Notes under the pieces: generated by a model
The model's database searches: none
What the model saw: the letters and a program-made list of their open reading frames with translations, nothing else
Told to the model about the DNA's origin: nothing
Position numbers and translations under genes: made by a program
Part shown: one piece after another, positions 1-9,069 of the stretch
How the letters are laid out: every line of letters starts with the position of its first letter
Position numbering within the stretch: position 1 is the stretch's first letter
NCBI GenBank assembly: GCA_016705245.1
Contig: JADIYM010000020.1
Span: 67,169 to 131,168, forward strand
Length of the DNA: 64,000 nt
Direction: 5' to 3'
Source: Blastocatellia bacterium
Lineage (GTDB): Bacteria > Acidobacteriota > Blastocatellia > UBA7656 > JADIYM01

Positions 1-947
1 TAGATATCGGTCCGCGCGTCGATGCTCGAGCCACCGTCTTCCGGCAGCTGTCCCCACTGTTCGGGTGGCATGTAGGCCGGAGTTCCCAGAATCTGGCCAG
101 CCGTCGTCATGTTCGGTTGACCGTCGGTCGTCGGCGCGTCGAAGAGTCGCGCAAGGCCAAGATCGAGCAACTTGACGACCGGCGCGTCGGGACGGCCGCC
201 GATGATGACGTTCTCCGGTTTGAGGTCGCGGTGAACGATGCCGAGTCCGTGTGCGTGATCGAGCGCGGAAGCGATGGGCGCGAGCAGTCGAACGGCTTCG
301 TCGAGCGAGAGCCGACCCCGCCGTCGCAGCTCGTCGCGGAGCGTCGGCCCCTCGACATACTCCAGGACCATGTAGGTCAGGCCGTCGGCGGTGGTCCTCA
401 GTTCGAGGACCGAGACGACGTGCGGATGGCGGATGGCTCGCGCCATCTGCCCCTCTCGAAGAAACCGCCGAAAAGAATCCGCTTGCGCCAGGGCGGCATC
501 GGGCAGGACCTTGATGGCGACGCGGTCGTGCAGGAGCACATGTTCGGCGAGATAGACGACCCCCATTCCTCCGCGGCCAAGGACGCGCAGAACGCGATAG
601 GTCGTGTCGAGCAGCGTCCCTGAGAGGTCGGCAGGATCCTCGACGAGGAATTCACCGTCGATCGGACACGTCTCCGTGTCGTCGCCGTAACGCAACCCGC
701 ATCGTGGGCAGGGCCGCGACGACCGCTGCACGGCTGCTTCGGTCGTCGCCATGAGACCCGGCAGCTGCTTCGTGGAGAGCGAGAATCCATCCGTGCGGCC
801 ATGTGCCTCGAGCAACAGTGCGACTTCGGCGGCGACCATTTCGTCCCCGGCGGATGCCGTTGTGACGAATCCCAGGCGTTCGTCCGGGGGCATCTCGATC
901 GCCCGCTGGAAGATCGCCTTGGCTTGCTGCCAGCGCTCAGGCGTCAT
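1..947 (-). CDS. Zinc-ribbon Ser/Thr protein kinase, C-terminus cut off by the window edge
   Basis: About 315 residues are visible and the frame is still open at base 1. The start ATG at 947 begins MTPERW, the usual opening of this acidobacterial-type kinase family, and follows a GGAGA ribosome site. Residues 1-75 are helical. A zinc-ribbon-like stretch follows (C80, C83, C94). The kinase domain shows GRGGMGVVY at about 123-131, the ATP-binding lysine K146, HRDLKPEN with catalytic D241, and DLG in place of DFG at D262. It phosphorylates Ser/Thr on unknown partners. The C-terminal sensor part lies outside the window. The conserved intergenic element at 1006-1125 sits just upstream. Family assignment is firm; target and signal are unknown. 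Confidence 0.93.
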   Translation of the reverse strand, partial: MTPERWQQAKAIFQRAIEMPPDERLGFVTTASAGDEMVAAEVALLLEAHGRTDGFSLSTKQLPGLMATTEAAVQRSSRPCPRCGLRYGDDTETCPIDGEFLVEDPADLSGTLLDTTYRVLRVLGRGGMGVVYLAEHVLLHDRVAIKVLPDAALAQADSFRRFLREGQMARAIRHPHVVSVLELRTTADGLTYMVLEYVEGPTLRDELRRRGRLSLDEAVRLLAPIASALDHAHGLGIVHRDLKPENVIIGGRPDAPVVKLLDLGLARLFDAPTTDGQPNMTTAGQILGTPAYMPPEQWGQLPEDGGSSIDARTDI

Positions 948-1005
948 GCGTGATTCTCCGGCATACGGAACGCGGCGTGTGGCGCGAATGAAGAACGTGT
1001 CGGCA

Positions 1006-1125
1006 GGAGCGATTATGTTCCCCCGGGTTGGGGCGGACAAGCGGAGGATCTGTGTTTGCGCCAGTGTGGCCATTGCGTTGATTGCTCCTCACTCACAACG
1101 CGCACGTCGCCGCCGGATCACCTCA
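1006..1125 (-). promoter_or_regulatory. Conserved intergenic element, copy A
   Basis: This 120-bp stretch aligns almost without gaps to 8361-8481 (copy B), and in part to about 4520-4584 (copy C). Blocks such as ggatctgtgt, caacgcgc and atcacctca are identical or nearly so. All three copies lie downstream of one minus-strand gene and upstream of the next, in the same orientation. It could be a shared promoter or leader, or a 3' element; the sequence alone does not decide. Confidence 0.55.
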
Positions 1126-1155
1126 TCGCCGATGGGCCGATAGCCATTCTCGCGG

Positions 1156-3270
1156 TCAGGGACCGGGCTTTCTGGCAACGGCAACCGAAGTGGAGTCGAG
1201 TCGCTGACAGGGCGACAGGCGAATCCGTTTGCCCATCTTCTCCGCTGTCGAGCGCAATTGAGCCCGGCGTGTGGCGTCCCAGGCCGCCGGAGCGATCTCC
1301 CGATACAACCGGTCATCGGTGAGCACCCGGCTCACCATGAAGTAGTCGCCGGGAGCGACATTCCGAATTTCGAACGACCCACGCCAGTCCACATCGACCT
1401 CGTAGTAGTGGAACACGTCGTCCTTCTTTTTCCGATCCGCCGGCACCAGGCACACGCGGGCCCGTATCGGAAGCGACGCACCCGCACGTGGAGGTGTGAT
1501 TCGTCCGCGGACACGCGCGGCCCCTCGTGCAAGCACGACAAGCACGTCGCCTCTTGATTCCCCTTTCTCGACTCGCACGGGGTCGCGTGGGAACGTCGTC
1601 AGGCGCACGGATGCGTCATCGCCCGGGGACCGAGCCCCGTCCAGTACCGCCTCCATTGACACGACATAGACGTCCGCGTCGGACAGCGTGAGTGAAAGGC
1701 GATACTGTTCACCTGTCCCAACGGTCACCTCAAACGGATTGCCATACTTCACACGGCTCCACGACTCCTGTTGGATCACTTCGTCACCCCGCCAGGCTTC
1801 AATGGTGACCGGCCCGAGATAGTAGTCGGACTCATCGACCTTTCCGGTTCGAATGGGCTCGCATGCGTGAGGCTCAGGAAGTCGCCGGAGCTCGACGCGG
1901 CCGGTCAACCTCGACAAGGGCTGCAACTCCAGGTTGAGGCCCGTGACATCCTCACGGTCAACCCGAACCTTCACACGCGCCGACTGGAACTCCGCCTTGT
2001 AATTGACCCAGCCCAATGCCTCCACGACATATTCATCTTCGTCGACTGGGATCGCGAACGCGGCCTTCTCTGAAGACCACGGGTCGATATCGACCCCACC
2101 GACGATCGCCCCGCTGACGAGTTCTCTGAGAATGACCCTCGCGCTGGTTATCGTCCGGCCTCCAGGCACGAGACCAATTCGACCCATGACACGAGGCGCG
2201 ACAACGTCGCGGAACACGATGTCGATATCCGCCGCAACGACACCAGACCGTACGCCCACCTCGGCTGCCGTTCTGCGAGACGAACTAGGGTGGTACGACC
2301 TGACCCGATCTCCAAGGTACATATCCCCGCTCGCAGACACGGTGTACGTTCCTTCCCTCAGTTGCCATAGCCTGTAGACACCGCGGTCGTCCGTCATCGC
2401 GCTTCGAATCATCGGGGCATCAGCGTCGGACGTGTCCCAGACCTGGCCGCTCACGCGCCTTGCTTCAATCGTGGCTCTCGCGAGCGGGCGGCCAGCCTCA
2501 TCGACGACCCGACCGGTGATGACGCCGTCCGCCGCCCCGCGCATCGAGGCACTGTCACCAGACGGTACCTTGTGATGGCTCGTCGGCTCGACGAGATTGA
2601 TGCCCTGCACTTCGGTACCAAGGCCAACCTCGATGAGTTTCGCGTCCGCCAGGTGCAACGTCCCACCGTAGTAGGTTTCCCTCGGAATCATCCGATCGCC
2701 TGCGCCCACCGTGAACCGTCCCGGCTGCAGGCCGTGAAATCGATAGACGCCCCTGTCATCCGTTTGAGTCCCCATGTGGTCCTCTCGTGTGCCGTCTGGA
2801 AGTTCGACGTAGAGCGAGATGGATTCAGAAGCAACGGGTTGCCCGGAAGGCGTTGCGAGTCTGCCGGTGATCACGCTTCCAGCAACGAGCTCGATCGTCG
2901 CAACGTCCACCGACTGCCCGTGCTCAACGCGGAATTCCCTGGTTGGGGCCCCGGCGAAGTCGTGTCGACGAATGTATCCGGGGTCGTGGACATTGAGGGA
3001 GTAGTGGCCGCGTTCGAGTCCCCGAAACGAAAAGCGGCCGTCGCTTCCACTCTTCGTTCGTTGCACCACCGCGCTCCTTCCATGAGGACCGGCCTGGAGC
3101 AGAACGACGCCAACACCGGGCGCTGGCGCTCCACCCTTCGCGACGAGGCCCGAGAGCGCGCCGAGCATCGAAGTGTCCTCGTGTATCCGACCGGAAACGA
3201 GGAGAGGCGAAAGGAGTACGGCCATCACTCCGCCCGCAGCAAGCACGCACAATCCGCCTCGACTTTTCAT
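1156..3270 (-). CDS. Exported protein with repeated carboxypeptidase-regulatory-like domains
   Basis: The chosen ATG at 3270 gives MKSRGG followed by a hydrophobic signal peptide and has an AGGTGAGGTGG ribosome site; the frame is open further upstream but without signal logic. The 704-residue product is made of several carboxypeptidase-regulatory-like (transthyretin/prealbumin-type) beta-sandwich domains. Their signatures recur as GRVVDEAGRPLARATI-type openings followed by DDRGVYRLWQL and DDRGVYRFHGL. No catalytic residues are evident, so it is probably a surface or periplasmic scaffold. It starts 43 bp after the FGE-domain gene and is probably cotranscribed with it. The C-terminus is Arg/Lys-rich with no membrane anchor. 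Domain type is well supported; the role is not known. Confidence 0.82.
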   Translation of the reverse strand: MKSRGGLCVLAAGGVMAVLLSPLLVSGRIHEDTSMLGALSGLVAKGGAPAPGVGVVLLQAGPHGRSAVVQRTKSGSDGRFSFRGLERGHYSLNVHDPGYIRRHDFAGAPTREFRVEHGQSVDVATIELVAGSVITGRLATPSGQPVASESISLYVELPDGTREDHMGTQTDDRGVYRFHGLQPGRFTVGAGDRMIPRETYYGGTLHLADAKLIEVGLGTEVQGINLVEPTSHHKVPSGDSASMRGAADGVITGRVVDEAGRPLARATIEARRVSGQVWDTSDADAPMIRSAMTDDRGVYRLWQLREGTYTVSASGDMYLGDRVRSYHPSSSRRTAAEVGVRSGVVAADIDIVFRDVVAPRVMGRIGLVPGGRTITSARVILRELVSGAIVGGVDIDPWSSEKAAFAIPVDEDEYVVEALGWVNYKAEFQSARVKVRVDREDVTGLNLELQPLSRLTGRVELRRLPEPHACEPIRTGKVDESDYYLGPVTIEAWRGDEVIQQESWSRVKYGNPFEVTVGTGEQYRLSLTLSDADVYVVSMEAVLDGARSPGDDASVRLTTFPRDPVRVEKGESRGDVLVVLARGAARVRGRITPPRAGASLPIRARVCLVPADRKKKDDVFHYYEVDVDWRGSFEIRNVAPGDYFMVSRVLTDDRLYREIAPAAWDATRRAQLRSTAEKMGKRIRLSPCQRLDSTSVAVARKPGP

Positions 3271-3313
3271 CGGCCACCTCACCTGCGTTGATTCGAAACG
3301 CTTCTGGCCAACC

Positions 3314-4474
3314 TCATCGAACCGTCCTGACGAGACGAAATCCTCGCACCCACGAGCGATCACCGGGCATATCCTTGTCGCGTCTCGCCGAGTTGCAGTA
3401 GAAGTCTGGCATCATGGAGTTACCTCCTCGAAACACTCGGAACGTCCCTGAAGATGGACCGGCCGGATCCGACACGGCGGCTTTCGGATAGTCACCGTAC
3501 CAATCCAGGCACCATTCCTCGACGTTGCCGTGCATGTCATAGAGCCCCCATGCGTTCGGTCGTTTCATACCGACGGGATGGGGGAGAAAATCGGAGGCGG
3601 AGTCGGGGTCTGAGACGGATCCGTACCAGGCCAGTTGGTCTATATCGCCTGCATATTGAGTGGTGGTGCCTGCCCGGCACGCATACTCCCATTCGGCCTC
3701 CGTTGGCAGCCGGTAAATGCAGGTTGGATCGCGACGGCTCATTTCCGCGGCAAGCCGGATCGTGTCATCCCACGAGACGTCGGCTTTCGGATGGTTGACC
3801 CTCGATGGTTTCGCGATTTCGCCACCCATGACGGCGTGCCATTGCCCCTCCGTCAATTCGCAGCTCATGATCTCGAACGGCCTCGTGATCGTGACCCGAT
3901 GCGCCTTTCCCGAGGAAAGGCGGATCTCGTCGGAACCCATCGTAAAGGTCCCTGCAGCGATCGGCACGAACTCGACGGGCCGTGGCGCGGATGGCGGTGG
4001 ATCTGCGGGTTCCTCCGGATAGTTCCCGCCGAAAGTCGGGACCGAAAAGGGAGTCCGGTACACGTGTGTGGGAACACTTCCAGCAAGAATGAGGAAGCTC
4101 ATCATCGCGCCCGTCGTCGTGTTGACCAACTTCCGGTTGAGTACCCCGTATCGAACGGCCCACGCACCCGTCACGACGGTCATGACACCGAGCAGAAGGC
4201 CCGCCCCGACGGTGCCGTACACGACGGCATCACCCAGATCGCTGATCGTGAACCGGTTCTCGACACGCACTTCGTGAAGCAGGAAGGGAACTGCGACCAT
4301 CGCGATTGTCATGACCCCGGCGCCCAGAAATCCGCCGCACACGAGGATCCACCCGCGTAGCCGAATCGTCGGCTCGGCTCGAAGAAGGTACCGGCATTCG
4401 GGACACCGATCAAAAGTAGGCGGCGTCTCGATTCCACACCGAGAGCAGCGCAAATTTGTCATTTCAAGATTCAT
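3314..4474 (-). CDS. Membrane protein with zinc ribbon and formylglycine-generating-enzyme (SUMF1-like) domain
   Basis: The 386-residue product has an N-terminal zinc ribbon (C10, C13, C24, C27), two transmembrane segments at about 43-68 and 84-108, and a SUMF1/EgtB/PvdO-type domain from about 165 to the end. Family hallmarks visible are GTFTMGSDE, YRLPTEAEWEYACRAG, GLYDMHGNVEEWCLDWYG and a final SWVRGFRLVR. In Acidobacteriota such domains are often non-catalytic ligand-binding modules beside kinases, so enzyme activity is not assumed. A GTG lies 12 bp upstream at 4486, but it overlaps the GGAGGTG ribosome site; the ATG at 4474 has proper spacing and was chosen. It heads a probable two-gene unit with the carboxypeptidase-regulatory protein downstream. 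Confidence 0.86.
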   Translation of the reverse strand: MNLEMTNLRCSRCGIETPPTFDRCPECRYLLRAEPTIRLRGWILVCGGFLGAGVMTIAMVAVPFLLHEVRVENRFTISDLGDAVVYGTVGAGLLLGVMTVVTGAWAVRYGVLNRKLVNTTTGAMMSFLILAGSVPTHVYRTPFSVPTFGGNYPEEPADPPPSAPRPVEFVPIAAGTFTMGSDEIRLSSGKAHRVTITRPFEIMSCELTEGQWHAVMGGEIAKPSRVNHPKADVSWDDTIRLAAEMSRRDPTCIYRLPTEAEWEYACRAGTTTQYAGDIDQLAWYGSVSDPDSASDFLPHPVGMKRPNAWGLYDMHGNVEEWCLDWYGDYPKAAVSDPAGPSSGTFRVFRGGNSMMPDFYCNSARRDKDMPGDRSWVRGFRLVRTVR

Positions 4475-4519
4475 GTGCGTCGGCACCTCCGTCGTCCGCT
4501 TGCCTGATGGAACGCATCC

Positions 4520-4584
4520 GACACGGTTGCGTCAGATCGCTCCCGTTCCTCAACGCGCGGATGGCAGGCGGATCGCCTCATCGT
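4520..4584 (-). promoter_or_regulatory. Conserved intergenic element, copy C (shorter)
   Basis: The segment around caacgcgc at 4551-4558, the following gatcgcctcatcg, and the preceding ttgcgt plus tcgctcc match copies A and B in order and spacing (17 to 18 bp between ttgcgt and caacgcgc in all three). It lies between the stop of the caspase-domain gene and the start of the FGE-domain gene. The half farther from caacgcgc is less conserved here. Confidence 0.5.
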
Positions 4585-4602
4585 CGGCGGTCAACGTTCG
4601 GC

Positions 4603-6060
4603 TCACGGAGCGGGCGGGCTATTGGTCTGTGTCAGCAGGACGTCGCGGTCGAGCCGCGAGAAGTCGAACAGCACCGGCCTCTGCACCGATCGCGTCGGCG
4701 CTTCGTGCGTGATGTCGCGGTCGGACTGGCGCGCGGCGTCGCGAACGACGACGCGGGGCTGGATCTTCCCGAACGCGCGAATCTTTCCGCTCTCGATCTC
4801 GGCCTGCAGCCCCGGAACACGTTCGACCGCGTACCCGAGCCATTCACCCAGGAAGATCGCCGCGTCCTTCGGCTTGAAGTCCGCCTCGGCCGCCTCGAGC
4901 CCTTCGCTCACGAGAACGTACGTCGCCAATCCGTGTTCGAGCTTCGCGACCTCTAGCGCCACGTTGTCCGACTGTGTCGTCGCGAGGATCTTCATTCGCT
5001 TGTCGAAGGCGAGTTGGCCGAGTCCGCGACTGCCCATCGGACCCGGCTTGAAACCCGGCCCCGTGAACGACGCCGACTGGCACGCGTCGATGACCATCAC
5101 CATGTCTCCGGCGTCGACGTCGCGCAGCCACTGGCTCAACTCGTCGCTCGAGATACAGCGACCGAGCGCGTCCGGTTGCCCGTCGCCCATCGACGCGATC
5201 TGCGCTCTCGCGTTGCGCCCGACGTCGGACGGCGCCATGTAGAAGTTCCCGCGCCCGTCGGAGTATCCGTGACCGGCGAAGGTGATCACCACGAGGTCGT
5301 CGGGCTGTGCCGGCCGGATGCAATTGGCGTTCGGAATCCGCTTTGCGGCTCCGGGCGAGACCGGCACGCCGGCGAGCAACGAAAGCGCGGTGCGGACGTC
5401 CGCCTTGGTCGCCACGCTTCGGCGCAACCCGTCCGAGATCAGTGGAACGGCGACGACACTCTCGTAGGCTCCCGTTCGCCTGAGCGCATCGGAGACGACG
5501 CTTGAAAGCTGGACCGCGTCGTTGACGGCGTAGCGAAGGTTGAGGCTCGGGTCGTCGTAGGTGTTCACGCCGATGGAGACGACGTAGGCGCGTCCCTTCC
5601 GCTTGTCCGGGCTTGGCTGGAGTCGGTGAGCTCGTCGGTCAGTGGCGCTCTTGACCCGATCTCCGTTGAACGCATACGCCGAGAACGCGACCTCGGCCGT
5701 CTGTTTGAGGCGCGGGAGTCCGACGTCCCGAAAGATGACTGTCGCCTTTCCGTCGGCATCGAGCGTCACGGGACCATCGGTCTGCGGCTCACATCCGACG
5801 AGCCGTCCATCGCGAAAGAGCCGCAAGTCATGGACACCTGGCGACGCGCCTCCTGTCGTCTCTCCCTGTGTGGCGGCACGAGGCGCCGCCGTGACCTCGA
5901 CGCGAACGTCGACCGCGTCGGGCGTCACAGAACTCGGCGTGATGTCCGCGATGCGAACCGACGGCTGCGCCCGATCAAGGGACAGCAGATCCGGCACCTG
6001 TGGCAGTACCTCGCCCGAAAGGAGTCGGGGCAGAAGTCCCGGCTCATAGTACTGCCGCAT
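4603..6060 (-). CDS. Caspase-like (peptidase C14) domain portion of a frameshifted WD40-caspase protein
   Basis: The 485-residue frame carries a caspase-like p20 fold: AYVVSIGVNTYDD at about 159-170, the catalytic histidine in TFAGHG (H264) and the catalytic cysteine in VIDACQSA (C327). The coding frame runs upstream of ATG 6060 to about 6122 as NPGLHW, matching the usual linker that follows WD40 propellers in WD40-caspase proteins. It therefore looks like the C-terminal half of one gene with the WD40 frame. Predicted activity is cysteine proteolysis of unknown targets, typical of metacaspase/orthocaspase-like proteins. If the frameshift is real, this half may be made separately from ATG 6060 or not at all. 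Confidence 0.85.
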   Translation of the reverse strand: MRQYYEPGLLPRLLSGEVLPQVPDLLSLDRAQPSVRIADITPSSVTPDAVDVRVEVTAAPRAATQGETTGGASPGVHDLRLFRDGRLVGCEPQTDGPVTLDADGKATVIFRDVGLPRLKQTAEVAFSAYAFNGDRVKSATDRRAHRLQPSPDKRKGRAYVVSIGVNTYDDPSLNLRYAVNDAVQLSSVVSDALRRTGAYESVVAVPLISDGLRRSVATKADVRTALSLLAGVPVSPGAAKRIPNANCIRPAQPDDLVVITFAGHGYSDGRGNFYMAPSDVGRNARAQIASMGDGQPDALGRCISSDELSQWLRDVDAGDMVMVIDACQSASFTGPGFKPGPMGSRGLGQLAFDKRMKILATTQSDNVALEVAKLEHGLATYVLVSEGLEAAEADFKPKDAAIFLGEWLGYAVERVPGLQAEIESGKIRAFGKIQPRVVVRDAARQSDRDITHEAPTRSVQRPVLFDFSRLDRDVLLTQTNSPPAP

Positions 6061-8150
6061 GAATATCTCGATCGGGAGCGGCTTGAACGGTTCGTCGGGG
6101 GCGATCCAGTGGAGCCCCGGATTCCATCGAGCGTGCTCGCGTCAAACCGGCTGTCGGGAGCTATCACCGCCCAGCTTCCATCGGTGAAGGCGATCAACCG
6201 GCACATCTCACGTCGCGTGGTCATGTCCCGCAGAACCGTAAAATTCCCTTCAGGGTAAGCCCCAAGCTGTTCGTTCGAAGCCGGCACTTCATCCAGGCGC
6301 ACTCCTGTAGGTTCAAGTGGCAATGGTTGCCCGGGCTGATAGCCCGGAGGGAGGGAGTTGAGGCTTCCGCTCCGAACGAGTTGCCCTGTAAGCAGGTCCC
6401 AGACGCTGACTCGCATGCCTCTCGCAACGATCGATCGTCCGTCCGCCGAGAACTCCACGGACCGGAAGGAGAGAGGCCTGGCTTTTGAATCCAGCTGAAA
6501 CTGCAGGACCTCCGTTCCGGTGTCGACGTCCCAGAGCCGCGGTGCCAAGTGGCGGCTTGCGGACAGGCCATTTCGACTGTTCGGAGCAAGGCGGTTCATG
6601 GTCGCGAAGTTTCGACCGTCTGGCGAAAAAGCGAGGCCGGAGACGGTTCCGACATGCGCACCGTAGTTGCGAATCTCCTTTCCTGATTCAGTATCCCAGA
6701 GACGGACAAACCACTCGGGTGCATTGTTTGTAAGCACTCGGCGCCCGTCGGGCGAAACCGCGACCAACCCTGCTTCGGACTGCGCCGGGAGCAGCCGGAC
6801 GCTGCCCGTCGACGTATCCCACACTGCGGCGCCGCCCCAAATCGAAATGGCGATAAACCGGCCGTCGGGCGAAAAGGAGACACCGCTTCCATTCCGGTCA
6901 ACGACCGGGCGGAAATGAATCCCCTGGACACCCGGCGTGCTACCCGGACTTATTCGACAAAGTTCGACACCCGTTCTGGCATCCATCAACCGTACTGGAA
7001 CGGAGTTCGCGCCTCTTGCCATCTCGGCCACAAGCACCTTGCTCCCATCGGGCGAGAACACCGCGCCTAACATGGTTCCGTTGGTCTGGAGAGTAGCCAG
7101 CAGGCGGGGGGAGCCGCTTTCGAAGTCCCAAAGTACCGCTCCGCTGGACCGATGCGTCGTCAAGAGTGTCCGGTCGTCTGGTGACCAGGAAATGCCGATA
7201 ACGGGGTCCCCGTACCCGTCAAACCTGCGTACTACGCGGCCTGTCTCGAACTCGATCAACCGCGAGGATATTCCGTCACTCATGCCGCCCTTCGTCCGGC
7301 CGAAGAGGAAATTCCCGTCATTCGAAACAACGACCGGAGATTGGAGCGACTCAATCCGTCGGATGGTCACACCCGTCGCCGGGTCCCAGATGATAGTTCC
7401 TTCCCAGCACGAACTGAGCACAGACCGCCCGTCGTTCGAGAACGCCACCCCGATGTCTTCCCAAGGGACCATTTCCACTGGGAAAGGATCCCCAAGGCTA
7501 CGCATTGCGCCCGTCAATGCGTCCCACACTCTGGCCGTGCCGTCGAGACACCCGCCAAGTACGTATCTTCCGTCGTTCGAGATGGCCACCGAGTTGACGT
7601 CGTGCGAGGATTCGTCGAATCGCATGATCTCGGTTCCGGATGCAACGTCCCAGAGCCTCACGGTATTGTCCTCGCTCCCTGTCACTATCAACTTGGCGTC
7701 AGCTGAAAAAGCGGCGACGAGTACCAGGTCGAGGTGGCCCTCGAATCGGCGGACGATGGCGCCCGATTCGACGTCACACAATCTCGCTTCGTCGTCGGTC
7801 GCCATGAGCACTTGTGACCCGTCCGGTGAGAAAGCCACGGACACGACCGGGCCGGCTGTACTGAAACTCTTCTTGGGCGAGCCGTCTGTCAGCCTCCAGA
7901 TGTTCACGCCCTGCTCCCAGCCAAGGGCCACGTCATTGCAATCGGGTGACAACGCAAGCGATAGGGCACCAAGTCTCGGAAGGTGTTGCAACTCGGTTCC
8001 CGTCTCCGCTTCCCACAGGCGAATGCCGTCCTCACTAGCTGACAGGACGAAGCGGTTATCCACGGACATTGCGACGAGATCGATATCCTTTGAGTGTCCC
8101 ACCTGCGCCACGAGGCGGGCGCCCGGATTGACCTCGCCGGGCTCAAGCAA
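5925..8150 (-). CDS. WD40-repeat propeller portion of a frameshifted WD40-caspase protein
   Basis: Residues from the N-terminus to about 6122 contain at least a dozen WD40 blades, with repeated VAFSPDGSQVL, VSPDGRRVL and RLWD motifs, enough for two propellers. After about 6122 the frame turns into Ser/Arg-rich nonsense and stops at 5925, while the continuation lies in the caspase frame. A one-base deletion near 6122 explains this. The listed start is TTG at 8150. Upstream in the same frame, codons back to about 8235 encode a convincing signal peptide (WLSLVLLAHLVCASLAAAQ), but no ATG, GTG or TTG precedes it before the stop. The true start is therefore missing or disguised by another error. 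Confidence 0.82.
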   Translation of the reverse strand: MLEPGEVNPGARLVAQVGHSKDIDLVAMSVDNRFVLSASEDGIRLWEAETGTELQHLPRLGALSLALSPDCNDVALGWEQGVNIWRLTDGSPKKSFSTAGPVVSVAFSPDGSQVLMATDDEARLCDVESGAIVRRFEGHLDLVLVAAFSADAKLIVTGSEDNTVRLWDVASGTEIMRFDESSHDVNSVAISNDGRYVLGGCLDGTARVWDALTGAMRSLGDPFPVEMVPWEDIGVAFSNDGRSVLSSCWEGTIIWDPATGVTIRRIESLQSPVVVSNDGNFLFGRTKGGMSDGISSRLIEFETGRVVRRFDGYGDPVIGISWSPDDRTLLTTHRSSGAVLWDFESGSPRLLATLQTNGTMLGAVFSPDGSKVLVAEMARGANSVPVRLMDARTGVELCRISPGSTPGVQGIHFRPVVDRNGSGVSFSPDGRFIAISIWGGAAVWDTSTGSVRLLPAQSEAGLVAVSPDGRRVLTNNAPEWFVRLWDTESGKEIRNYGAHVGTVSGLAFSPDGRNFATMNRLAPNSRNGLSASRHLAPRLWDVDTGTEVLQFQLDSKARPLSFRSVEFSADGRSIVARGMRVSVWDLLTGQLVRSGSLNSLPPGYQPGQPLPLEPTGVRLDEVPASNEQLGAYPEGNFTVLRDMTTRREMCRLIAFTDGSWAVIAPDSRFDASTLDGIRGSTGSPPTNRSSRSRSRYSCGSTMSRDFCPDSFRARYCHRCRICCPLIGRSRRFASRTSRRVL

Positions 8151-8360
8151 CCGCGTCGGGTGATCGCCCTGCGCCGCGGCCAGCGATGCGCAGACGAGAT
8201 GTGCGAGAAGTACGAGCGAGAGCCAACCGGCCGTGGCAAGTCGCCGCTCCGCGGATCCAGCCAGCGGATGGACTACCTTGTCGCGACGAGCTGCACATCG
8301 TCTCTCTCTTCACACGAGAACATCGGCCCATTGCCAGCGCTCCTTCGAGGACCATCGCCG

Positions 8361-8481
8361 GGAGCGATCATGTTCTCTCCGGTCGACACCGACAAGCTGC
8401 GGATCTGTGTTCGTTCCAGAGACACCCATGCGCTGAACCGCCACTGCATCCCAACGCGCAAGTGGCGGCCGTATCACCTCA
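8361..8481 (-). promoter_or_regulatory. Conserved intergenic element, copy B
   Basis: This is the full-length partner of copy A. It lies in the 8151-8508 gap between the ECF sigma gene and the WD40-caspase gene. It also holds an inverted repeat, ccgccact with agtggcgg, that could form an 8-bp stem on the minus strand. No gene is evident in this gap apart from the start-less signal-peptide codons near 8165-8240. Confidence 0.55.
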
Positions 8482-8508
8482 ACCAATCGGTTTGGCTCTT
8501 CGCAGGCT

Positions 8509-9069
8509 TCAGCCGAGACGTCGCCGAAGCCAGGCGACCGCCGTCACGCGTTCTCTGTCGACGGTGGCGACCGAGATTCCGAGCGCCTCGGCCACTTCCG
8601 GGTTTGTGAGTCCACCGAAGAATCGCAACTCGACGACTTTCGCAAGGCGCGGGTCGAACACGGCAAGTTCTTCGAGCGCGGCATCGAGCGCCAGGACATC
8701 GACGTCGCCTTCGGGAGCGATTGCGTGAGCGTCGTCCAGAGTCACCCGCGTCTGCATACCACCGCGCTTTGCCGCTGCGCGAGCCCTGGCGTGGTCGACG
8801 AGAACGCGGCGCATGCTCTGGGCCGCGATGCCGAGGAACTGGGCCCGGTTCTGCCAGTCGACCGATCGTTGGCCGAGGAGGCGCAGATACGCTTCGTTGA
8901 CGAGAGCCGTCGGCTGCAGCGTGTGGCCCGGCCGCTCGTGTCGAAGAAACCCGGCAGCAATCCGGCGCAGCTCGTCATAAACGAGGGGGAGGAGACGCTC
9001 GAGCGCCTCGCGATCGCCGCCGCGCGCCTCGGCGAGCATTCGATCAACGTCGTCGGCTGACGGATTCAC
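8509..9069 (-). CDS. ECF-family RNA polymerase sigma factor
   Basis: The product has sigma region 2 (ELRRIAAGFLRHERPGHTLQPTALVNEAYLRLLG) and region 4 (VVELRFFGGLTNPEVAEALGISVATVDRE). The order and wording match the ECF-like group often found beside kinases in Acidobacteriota and Planctomycetota. The frame extends to a TTG at 9174, but the added 35 residues are unlike the family. GTG at 9069, giving MNPSADDVDRML, fits family length (186 residues), although no strong ribosome site is seen. It precedes the WD40-caspase gene on the same strand and may direct transcription of the island. No anti-sigma gene is adjacent. Confidence 0.86.
   Translation of the reverse strand: MNPSADDVDRMLAEARGGDREALERLLPLVYDELRRIAAGFLRHERPGHTLQPTALVNEAYLRLLGQRSVDWQNRAQFLGIAAQSMRRVLVDHARARAAAKRGGMQTRVTLDDAHAIAPEGDVDVLALDAALEELAVFDPRLAKVVELRFFGGLTNPEVAEALGISVATVDRERVTAVAWLRRRLG

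Noticed and set aside
751..1143. Plus-strand ORF of 130 codons containing GAIMFPR...DKRRICV, similar to a peptide in the ORF at 8094-8609
   Set aside because: The similarity comes from the conserved non-coding element; both ORFs overlap minus-strand genes and lack starts and codon bias.
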